Assembly (NCBI GenBank): GCA_019236545.1
Contig: JAFAIV010000368.1
Coordinates: 1-5,681 of the forward strand
Length of the DNA stretch: 5,681 nt
Direction of reading: 5' to 3'
From: Actinomycetota bacterium
GTDB taxonomy: Bacteria > Actinomycetota > Thermoleophilia > Gaiellales > Gaiellaceae
The translations under genes were made by a program, and so were the position numbers. The notes beneath the pieces are model-generated. The model did not search any database and was not told the DNA's origin. It worked only from the letters and a program-made list of their open reading frames with translations. Position 1 is the stretch's first letter; each line of letters starts with the position of its first letter. Shown piece by piece: positions 1 to 5,046 of this stretch.

Positions 1-246
1 GATCGCGTTGACGATCGCGTCGACGGTGCCGGCGCCGATCTCCTGGCCGCTCTCGACGAGCTCGACCAGCTCCTCGACCACGGCGCGCGCCTCGGCGACC
101 TTGACCTCGTCGCCGTCGAGCGTCAGCCGGTTGCCGCGGAGGTTGACACCGCAGCCCAGGCGGTCGCGCAGCGCGTCGAGCACGCCGTCCCCGATCCCGG
201 CGAGCTCGACTGCGACCTCGTTCGGGACGTCGAGAGTCTCCTGCAC
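1..246 (-). CDS. phoH: PhoH-family protein (PhoL/YbeZ type), N-terminal part only
   Basis: The 82 visible residues form the small N-terminal domain that precedes the PhoH ATPase. A VPNEVAVELAG segment (residues 7-17) is followed by GVNLRGNRLTLDGDE (33-47), which matches the family pattern of a hydrophobic strand, RGN, then strand, GD. An acidic helix (50-68) and the EIGAGTVDAIVNAI stretch come next. The Walker motifs lie beyond the left edge, so the ATPase itself is not seen. The family is a cytoplasmic ATPase associated with RNA metabolism and usually sits just before ybeY. The start is GTG at 246-244, four bases after the stop of the GHL15-like gene. No other in-frame start lies nearby and no good Shine-Dalgarno is visible, so translation probably re-initiates from the upstream gene. 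The assignment to PhoH is firm; subfamily and downstream partners cannot be checked here. Confidence 0.85.
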   Translation of the reverse strand, partial: MQETLDVPNEVAVELAGIGDGVLDALRDRLGCGVNLRGNRLTLDGDEVKVAEARAVVEELVELVESGQEIGAGTVDAIVNAI

Positions 247-250
247 GGGT

Positions 251-1432
251 TCAGTGTAGGAGCACCGCCGCACGGCGCGGCCCCAGCGTCACCGTGCTCA
301 CCGGCGTCTGCTGCAGCGTCCACGAGGACGGAAGCTCGCCCGAGTCCGGCACGGCGCCGCCGCCGGACGGCGTGACGAGGCTCATCTGCGCCGGCAGCCG
401 GTAGGTGACGGTCGAGTCGCCCGGGTTGACGACCACCAGGCCGTTCGCGAAGCGGCGGACGAAGGCACCCTGATCCTCGCGCAGTCCGGGCGGGTCGACG
501 GGCGCGCCGAGGTCGATGCCGTACTCGGGGAACCAACTGACTCGGATCCCCTCGCCGAAGTTGACGTACGTGTGGTCGCCCTTGATCAGGAGGTACGAGC
601 CGAGGTCGAACATCCGCGCCTGGACGTCGCCTTCGTCCGGGTACGACTGGCAGATCACGATCTTGTCGAGCTTCACGAGCGCGAGCGCGCGCGTCAGCTC
701 GAGCTGCCAGTCGGCGGGCGCGAGGCCGGTGGCGAACCCCTCGACCATCGCGCCGGCCGCGTTCGCGTAGCTCGTCCGCTCGCGCGTCGTCACCCAGGAG
801 CCGGCGTTGACGACGATCGGCTTGCCGACGGCTCGCTGGGAGTACGCGAGCCAGCGCTCGATCTTCCCGCTCCACATCGTCTCCCAGGGCGGGTCGTACG
901 CGGGGAGCGGCGGCGTGTACGTGCTCGCGCCGAAGTCGTTCGGGACGCTCGTCGAGTCCATGAAGACGCCGTCCGCGTGGGTCGACGCGACCTGCTGACG
1001 TACCTGGGCGACCCAGTAGCGCCGCCACGACGGGTCGTCCGGGTTCATCAGGTACCAGCCCCAGGACTGGTGCACGCGGTGGCCGTGCCATGTGTAGAAC
1101 CACTCGGCCTGCGGGTGGGCCGGCCACTCGGGCTTCCAGGTGTCGCCGAAACGGATCTGCGTCGTCCGGCCGAGGCCGATCCCGAGCCGGTACTGGATCA
1201 TGAAGAACGCCGGGTCGAGCTTCTTCAAGGCCAGCGTCTCGCTCGCGCCGAGCTTCTGGGCGCCGGCGTAGTGCGACGCAGCGAAGGCCAGCAGGCCCGG
1301 CGAGAGCCCGTCGGGGAGCTGGTCGGAGAAGACGCGGATCGTGTCGCTCGTCGGCGCCGGCTTGGCGAGCCCGGCGGCTGCGGGCGCGGCGAGGACGAGC
1401 GAGCACGCGATGACGGCGGCGGCGGCGCGCAC
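251..1432 (-). CDS. Secreted putative glycoside hydrolase, GHL15-like TIM barrel
   Basis: Read from GTG 1432 this is 393 aa. A signal peptide covers about residues 1-20 (MR, then a hydrophobic Ala/Val/Leu core, then PAAA before Gly21). The body resembles the hypothetical glycosyl hydrolase family GHL15, with motifs typical of sugar-acting TIM barrels: DGVFMDS (154-160, a strand ending in a candidate catalytic Asp at 159), VVNAGSW (207-213), AMVEGF (228-233, candidate acidic residue Glu231) and ICQSYP (260-265). A Trp/Tyr-rich segment (WFYTWHGH, SWGWYLMNP) precedes the first. The last 70 residues look like the all-beta domain that caps many glycosidases. The substrate is unknown. An ATG at 1516 would add 28 residues and has an SD-like AGGTGA, but 10 of the last 17 codons of that extension end in A or T, unlike the rest of the gene, and it would leave only 12 bp to the divergent gene. 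I therefore prefer 1432. The family call is from motif memory and is moderate. Confidence 0.7.
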   Translation of the reverse strand: MRAAAAVIACSLVLAAPAAAGLAKPAPTSDTIRVFSDQLPDGLSPGLLAFAASHYAGAQKLGASETLALKKLDPAFFMIQYRLGIGLGRTTQIRFGDTWKPEWPAHPQAEWFYTWHGHRVHQSWGWYLMNPDDPSWRRYWVAQVRQQVASTHADGVFMDSTSVPNDFGASTYTPPLPAYDPPWETMWSGKIERWLAYSQRAVGKPIVVNAGSWVTTRERTSYANAAGAMVEGFATGLAPADWQLELTRALALVKLDKIVICQSYPDEGDVQARMFDLGSYLLIKGDHTYVNFGEGIRVSWFPEYGIDLGAPVDPPGLREDQGAFVRRFANGLVVVNPGDSTVTYRLPAQMSLVTPSGGGAVPDSGELPSSWTLQQTPVSTVTLGPRRAAVLLH

Positions 1433-1441
1433 TGCGGCGTG

Positions 1442-1447
1442 AGGGTA
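1442..1447 (-). promoter_or_regulatory. Candidate -10 box for the GHL15-like gene and phoH
   Basis: On the minus strand the sequence reads GCGC-TACCCT, matching the actinobacterial TAnnnT -10 pattern. The box ends nine bases before the GTG at 1432, so transcription would start at or next to that codon and give a leaderless or near-leaderless mRNA. No convincing -35 box is present at 17-18 bp. The identical GCGCTA lead is found in the candidate box on the other strand. This is a pattern match only. Confidence 0.35.
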
Positions 1448-1453
1448 GCGCCC

Positions 1454-1483
1454 TTGAGTTCTCCCTGCACTTTGCGCTAGTTT
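1454..1483 (+). promoter_or_regulatory. Candidate sigma70-type promoter for the NlpC/P60 gene
   Basis: TTGAGT (1454-1459, four of six bases of TTGACA) is separated by 18 bp from TAGTTT (1478-1483, TAnnnT), which is preceded by GCGC. Transcription would start near 1490, leaving a leader of about 39 nt before the ATG at 1529. The region is locally AT-richer than its surroundings. It is placed back to back with the candidate minus-strand -10 box at 1442-1447, so the two promoters would overlap and could compete for polymerase or share a regulator. Confidence 0.45.
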
Positions 1484-1528
1484 CCCGGGCCTGCGCGTCA
1501 CGGGGCGGCGCGCCATCTCTCACCTGCG

Positions 1529-2671
1529 ATGCGTCCGAGACGACTCCCTCCGGCTCTTTTCGCCGCGCTGTGCGTGGCCTGGCTCTGTGCCGCGGCCGCC
1601 TCGGCCGCGCCTCCGTCGCACGCGATCCGGGTGCAGCGGGCGCGGGAGCACGCGGTGATCGCGCAGATCGACCGGATCGGCGCGAGCCTCGAGAGCACGA
1701 TCCAGGAGTACGACGGAGCGCGGATCCGGCTCGCGCGCGTGCGGGCGAACCTGCGCGCGAACGAGTACGCGCTCGGGGTGGCGCGGACGAACCTCCACGC
1801 GTCGCAGGTGCGGCTCGAGCGGCGGCTCGTCGAGCTCTACATGCACGGCCAGCCCGGCGCGCTCGACGTGCTCGCCGGCGCGAAGAGCCTCTCCGACCTG
1901 ATCGACCGCGTCGAGTCGGCGAAGGTGCTGACGCAGCAGGACTCCTCGCTCGCGCGGGCGACGCTCTCGTTCACGCAGACGGTCCAGCAGCGCGAGCGGC
2001 TCCTGAAGCGGCAGCGCGCCGAGCGGGCGGCGACGGTGGCGCGGCTCGCGTCGCGGCGGCGGACGATCGAAGGCGCGCTCGCGCAGCAGCGGCGGTTGCT
2101 GGCGTCGATCCACACGACGATCCGGGCGATCCAGGCGCGCGAAGCGGCGGCTGCGGCCGCGCACCGGCGCGAGGTGCTGCGCGAGATCGCGGCGGCGAAG
2201 GCCGCGGCCGAGGCGCGCGCCCAGGCGGCGGCGAACACGCCCGACCAGCAGCCCCAGGACGCGGGCGCCGCGTCGGCACTCCCTCCCTCCCCCGCTCCCG
2301 TCACGATCGCCCCGTCGTCCGGCGGCGGCCACCCGCAGGCGGCGTCGCTCGCGGCGCAGTACCTCGGCGTCCCGTACGTCTGGGGCGGCGCGTCACCCGG
2401 CGGCTTCGACTGCTCCGGGCTCGTGATGTACGTCTACGCGCAGCTCGGGATCTCGCTGCCGCACTACACGGTCTCCCAGTGGAACGCGACGATCCCGGTC
2501 GCGCCGTCGGACATGCAGCCAGGCGACCTCGTCTTCTTCGACGGCCTCGGGCACGTCGGGATCTACATCGGCAACGGCCAGTTCATCGACGCGCCGCACA
2601 CCGGCAGCGTCGTCCGCGTCGACAGCCTCTCGAACTTCGGCGGCTTCGACGGGGCGCGCCGGGTGCCCTAG
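1529..2671 (+). CDS. Secreted coiled-coil NlpC/P60 peptidoglycan endopeptidase
   Basis: The 380-aa protein starts with a clear signal peptide (RPRR, then a hydrophobic core, cleavage near ASAA, about residue 27). Residues about 32-235 are long Arg/Ala/Glu/Gln-rich helices of coiled-coil character, interrupted by the YMHGQPGALDVLAGAKSLSD segment (about 104-123), the arrangement of PcsB/CwlO/RipA-like hydrolases. A Pro/Ala/Ser-rich linker (236-267) leads to the NlpC/P60 domain (268-380). The catalytic triad is visible: Cys295 in FDCSGL, His342 in GHVGIY and His357 in DAPHTG, with PGDLVFF before the second. Such enzymes cut stem-peptide bonds in peptidoglycan (often D-Glu to diaminopimelate) during cell separation or growth; the coiled coil commonly holds the enzyme inactive or docks it to an FtsEX-type activator. 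No in-frame start lies upstream before a stop at 1478, which fixes the ATG, although no Shine-Dalgarno is evident. Family assignment is firm; the exact bond cut and the partner are inferred. Confidence 0.93.
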   Translation: MRPRRLPPALFAALCVAWLCAAAASAAPPSHAIRVQRAREHAVIAQIDRIGASLESTIQEYDGARIRLARVRANLRANEYALGVARTNLHASQVRLERRLVELYMHGQPGALDVLAGAKSLSDLIDRVESAKVLTQQDSSLARATLSFTQTVQQRERLLKRQRAERAATVARLASRRRTIEGALAQQRRLLASIHTTIRAIQAREAAAAAAHRREVLREIAAAKAAAEARAQAAANTPDQQPQDAGAASALPPSPAPVTIAPSSGGGHPQAASLAAQYLGVPYVWGGASPGGFDCSGLVMYVYAQLGISLPHYTVSQWNATIPVAPSDMQPGDLVFFDGLGHVGIYIGNGQFIDAPHTGSVVRVDSLSNFGGFDGARRVP

Positions 2672-2680
2672 CGCCGGGTG
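2656..2680. repeat. 10-bp direct repeat spanning the convergent stop codons
   Basis: GCGCCGGGTG occurs at 2656-2665 and again at 2671-2680, separated by CCCTA. The pair straddles CTAG at 2668-2671, which holds the stop codons of both the NlpC/P60 gene (TAG, plus) and the membrane-protein gene (TAG, minus). It may be the trace of a short tandem duplication that set the ends of both genes. No hairpin with a T tract is present, so it does not look like an intrinsic terminator. Confidence 0.6.
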
Positions 2681-3081
2681 AGCAGGCCGAGCACGACCCC
2701 GAAGAGGGCGTGCCCGGCGGTCGCGGACGCGAACGCGCGCGGGTTGCGCGCGAGCGGCGGCCACGTGCCGTCCCTGCGTTTCGGATGGAAGCGCTCGGCG
2801 ACGCCGATCAGCGGCCAGAGGGCGACGTTCTCGGCCAGCGCGGCGCCGACTCCCGCGCGGACGCCGCCGAGCCCGAGGTAGCCGAACAACGCGCCGAACC
2901 CCGCGCCGTTCCCGGCGTGCGTGACGAGGTTCGCCATCGGCTCCAGCGGCCCGCGGGTGAGGAACGGGCCGACGAACTCCGAGTCGGCGTACGGCGTCCC
3001 GAACGCGCGCTTGAAGAGCGGGTCGGCCGCCCACCACACCGCCGCCGCGAACGCGCCGGCGGCGGCTCCACGCCGCACCAC
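2668..3081 (-). CDS. Small membrane protein of unknown function
   Basis: I do not recognise the family of this 137-aa product. It has about three or four hydrophobic segments (residues 5-19, 57-70, 74-93 and 117-134) rich in Gly and Ala, joined by loops with conserved-looking content: WWAADPLFKRAFGTPYADSE (16-35), HAGNGAG (55-61), ALAENVALWP (81-90) and ERFHPKRRDGTWPP (96-109). A His in the last segment (GHALFG, His124) and one in the second could face the membrane interior. There is no cleavable signal. The GTG at 3081 shares its G with the TAG stop of yqeY (TAGTG), so translation is probably coupled to that gene and this would be the last gene of the prmA operon. Codon use and high GC3 match the neighbours, which supports a real gene. 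It ends head-on against the NlpC/P60 gene. A transport or acid-stress role like YagU/DUF1440 proteins was considered from the loose GH/ENV pattern but is not supported well enough. Confidence 0.75.
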   Translation of the reverse strand: MVRRGAAAGAFAAAVWWAADPLFKRAFGTPYADSEFVGPFLTRGPLEPMANLVTHAGNGAGFGALFGYLGLGGVRAGVGAALAENVALWPLIGVAERFHPKRRDGTWPPLARNPRAFASATAGHALFGVVLGLLTRR

Positions 3082-3524
3082 TACGCGAGCTTCTCGCGGA
3101 CGATCTGGCTGACCTGCGAGCCGTCAGCGCGGCCCGCGACCTGCGGCATGACGTCCGCCATGACCCGGCCGAGGTCGGCCATGCTCGTCGCGCCGACCTC
3201 CGCGATCACGTCGTCGACGATCTCCTCGATCTCCTCCTCGGAGAGCGGCTCCGGCATGAACTCCTCGAGGATCTCGAGCTCGCGCTCCTCGGCCTCGGCC
3301 TGCTCCTCGCGGCCGCCGCTGCGGAACGCCTCCGCGGCCTCGACGCGCTTCTTCCGCTCGCGCTGGAGCACCTGCAGCTCCTCCTCCTCGCTCAGCGGCC
3401 GCTGCAGCTCCTTCTGGGAGTTCTTGAGCGAGTTGAGGATCAGGCGCAGCGCGTCGCGGCGCTCGGCGTCCCGCTCGCGCATCGCGTCCTTCAGCTCGTC
3501 CTCGATCTCCTCGATCAGGCTCAC
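3081..3524 (-). CDS. yqeY: GatB/YqeY domain protein
   Basis: The product is 147 aa, the usual length of stand-alone YqeY proteins. It opens with SLIEEIEDELKDAMRERD, continues with RRDALRLILNSLKNSQKEL (about 22-40, matching the family's L-R-x-L-x-x-A/S-L-K core) and a charged coiled region with PLSEEEELQVLQRERKKR. The second half, LEILEEFMPEPLSEEEIEEIV, corresponds to the family signature of E-x-x-x-Y/F-L/M-P-x-x-L/M-x-x-x-E, followed by the GATSMADLGRVMADVMPQVAGRADGSQVSQIV ending, where the family has a conserved G-x-x-x-M/L-G-x-V-M segment. YqeY resembles the tRNA-binding tail domain of GatB, the Glu-tRNA amidotransferase subunit; its own job is not settled. The start is GTG 3524, overlapping the HIT stop as GTGA, and it has the best Shine-Dalgarno of the operon (GGGAGG at 3535-3530, 5 nt spacing). 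Assignment is firm, function unknown. Confidence 0.92.
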   Translation of the reverse strand: MSLIEEIEDELKDAMRERDAERRDALRLILNSLKNSQKELQRPLSEEEELQVLQRERKKRVEAAEAFRSGGREEQAEAEERELEILEEFMPEPLSEEEIEEIVDDVIAEVGATSMADLGRVMADVMPQVAGRADGSQVSQIVREKLA

Positions 3525-3850
3525 GCCATCCTCCCGGTCAGCCGGCCGCTCAGGATGTGCCAGTGCAGGTGGAAGATCGTCTGCCCGGCTCCCTTGCCCG
3601 CGTTGACGACGACACGGTAATCGGTCAGGCCCTCGCGTGCAGCCGTCGCCGCGACGAAGTCGAGCATGCGCTTGTCCTCGTCGGCGGAGAAGTCGCCGAT
3701 GTGGTGGAACGAGTCGATGTGGCGCTCGGGGATGACGAGCAGGTGCGTCTCGGCCTGCGGGTTGATGTCGCGGATGGCGACAAAGCCGTCGGCCGCGGCT
3801 ACGTGGTCGCCCTCGCGGTAGAGCTGGCAGAAGAGGCAGTCGTCGCTCAC
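3521..3850 (-). CDS. HIT-family (HinT-like) nucleotide hydrolase
   Basis: This 109-aa protein has the complete HIT signature near its end: His94-Leu-His96-Trp-His98-Ile, with the last His of the HxHxH run expected to be the nucleophile. The N-terminus has C-x-x-C (Cys5, Cys8), and with His44 (PERHIDSF) and His94 this matches the zinc-binding set of many HinT-like proteins. The INPQAETHLLVIPERH segment (29-44) and VVNAGKGAGQTIFHLH (81-96) are also typical. Members hydrolyse purine nucleoside phosphoramidates and related adenylates in the cytoplasm; one known source is adenylated lysine from aminoacyl-tRNA synthesis, which fits a translation-linked operon (inference). The start is GTG 3850, within the GTGA overlap with the mtaB stop, behind a GAGGGGGTG stretch about 8 nt away. 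Length is normal for the family and nothing is missing. Confidence 0.93.
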   Translation of the reverse strand: MSDDCLFCQLYREGDHVAAADGFVAIRDINPQAETHLLVIPERHIDSFHHIGDFSADEDKRMLDFVAATAAREGLTDYRVVVNAGKGAGQTIFHLHWHILSGRLTGRMA

Positions 3851-5046
3851 GCTGCGAGCACCCCCTCGTCGGTGGCGGCGGCGCCGCGGACACGCACGAG
3901 CCCGCCGACCGGCGCCGCCTCGGGGACGAGCCAGGGCGAGTAGTCGTCGCCGTAGCCCCGGCCCGGCCGGTCGACGAGGACGGTGTCGTCCCGGCCGACC
4001 TTCGTCCGCCAGCGCGCGAGGCAGGCCTCGTGGCTCGCGGCGCGCAGGCGGGCGCCGCGCTCCTTCTTCACCTGCGGCGACACCGGGTCGTCGGCGGCGG
4101 TGACGGTGCCGGGGCGCGGCGAGTACGGGAAGACGTGGATCTTCGTCAGGCCGGCGTCGCGCGCCGTGCGCAGCGTGCTCTCGAATGCGGCCTCGTCCTC
4201 GGCCGGGAAGCCGACGATGACGTCGCTCGTCAGGTTGAACTCGTCCTGCAGCGGCGCGAGGCGGCGCAGGTACGTCGCGACGGAGTAGCGGCGGCCCATC
4301 GCCCGGAGGACGCCGTCGTCGCCGGACTGGAGCGGCACGTGCAGGTGTCGGCTGAGCGTCGGCGTGTCGCGGAGCGCGGCGACGAGCGCGTCGTTCACGT
4401 GGTTGATCTCGATCGACGAGAGGCGCAGCCGCTCGAGGCCGGGCGTCGCGCCCGCCTCGCGGACGAGCCGTGGCAGGTCGTAGCCCGCGGCGCGGTCGCG
4501 GTAGCAGCCGAGGTTGATCCCGGTCAGGATGACCTCGCGGTGGCCCTGGTCGACGCGGCGGCGGATCTCGGCGAGGACGGCGTCCGCGGCGCGGCTGCGG
4601 GACTCGCCGCGCACGAGCGGGATGACGCAGAAGCTGCACGAGAACGAGCAGCCGTCCTGCACCTTCACGAACGCGCGGACCCGGTCGAGCCGCGCGTCGG
4701 CCTGGACGCAGCCGATCGCGCCGACGTCGCCGGCGACGAAGGCGGGCGTCTCCTCGCTCCGCTTCGCGATGACGACGACGTTCTCCGGCAGGTCGGCGAA
4801 CGCGTCGGCGCGGAGGTTCGCGCCGCAGCCGGTGACGTACACGCGCCGATGCGAGCGCGCGGCGCGGGCGGCCTCCTTGCGCGACTTCGCGACGGCCTCG
4901 TTCGTGACGCAGCACGTGTTCACGACGGCAACGTCGGCGGCAGCGTCGCGCTCCGCGTGGCCGCCGGCGAGCAGCGCCTCGCGCACCTCGTGGGCGTCGA
5001 CATGGGAGACCTTGCAGCCGAGGAAGCGGACGCTGAACGTCGTCAC
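3847..5046 (-). CDS. mtaB: tRNA t6A37 methylthiotransferase MtaB
   Basis: The 399-aa product has the three-part layout of radical-SAM methylthiotransferases. The N-terminal UPF0004 domain carries its cluster cysteines at Cys11 (LGCKVSH), Cys45 (NTCCVTNEA, with an extra adjacent Cys46) and Cys74 (VTGCGAN). The radical-SAM motif is Cys133-x3-Cys137-x2-Cys140 (DGCSFSCSFC). A compact TRAM-like tail covers about 350-399. The GCKV and NTC-VTN-A motifs, PLQSGDDGVLRAMGRRYS and SDVIVGFPAEDEAAFE favour MtaB over MiaB or RimO. The enzyme adds a methylthio group to C2 of t6A37 in tRNAs reading ANN codons, which supports decoding accuracy. The usual Asn after GCKV is Ser here, and the protein is about 30-50 residues shorter than typical members, mostly in the tail. 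It starts at GTG 5046, overlapping the prmA stop as GTGA; its own stop overlaps the HIT start. No strong Shine-Dalgarno precedes it, consistent with coupling to prmA. Confidence 0.92.
   Translation of the reverse strand: MTTFSVRFLGCKVSHVDAHEVREALLAGGHAERDAAADVAVVNTCCVTNEAVAKSRKEAARAARSHRRVYVTGCGANLRADAFADLPENVVVIAKRSEETPAFVAGDVGAIGCVQADARLDRVRAFVKVQDGCSFSCSFCVIPLVRGESRSRAADAVLAEIRRRVDQGHREVILTGINLGCYRDRAAGYDLPRLVREAGATPGLERLRLSSIEINHVNDALVAALRDTPTLSRHLHVPLQSGDDGVLRAMGRRYSVATYLRRLAPLQDEFNLTSDVIVGFPAEDEAAFESTLRTARDAGLTKIHVFPYSPRPGTVTAADDPVSPQVKKERGARLRAASHEACLARWRTKVGRDDTVLVDRPGRGYGDDYSPWLVPEAAPVGGLVRVRGAAATDEGVLAA

Noticed and set aside
572..1480. A plus-strand open frame of 302 codons opposite the GHL15-like gene
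   Set aside because: Its composition is that of an antisense shadow, while the minus strand carries a signal peptide and glycosidase-like motifs.
1507..1514. GGCGCGCC palindrome as an operator
   Set aside because: An 8-bp all-GC palindrome is expected often by chance here, and no second half-site or flanking symmetry is seen.
1484..1528. A ydaO-type (c-di-AMP) riboswitch ahead of the NlpC/P60 gene, as occurs for some actinobacterial wall hydrolases
   Set aside because: The space between the candidate promoter and the ATG is only about 45 bases, far too short for that RNA.
1570..3606. A plus-strand open frame of 678 codons
   Set aside because: It crosses the NlpC/P60 gene, yqeY and the membrane-protein gene in other frames, is dominated by Arg/Ala/Gly/Pro and then Ser, and has no recognisable domain. 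Long spurious frames are expected at this GC content.
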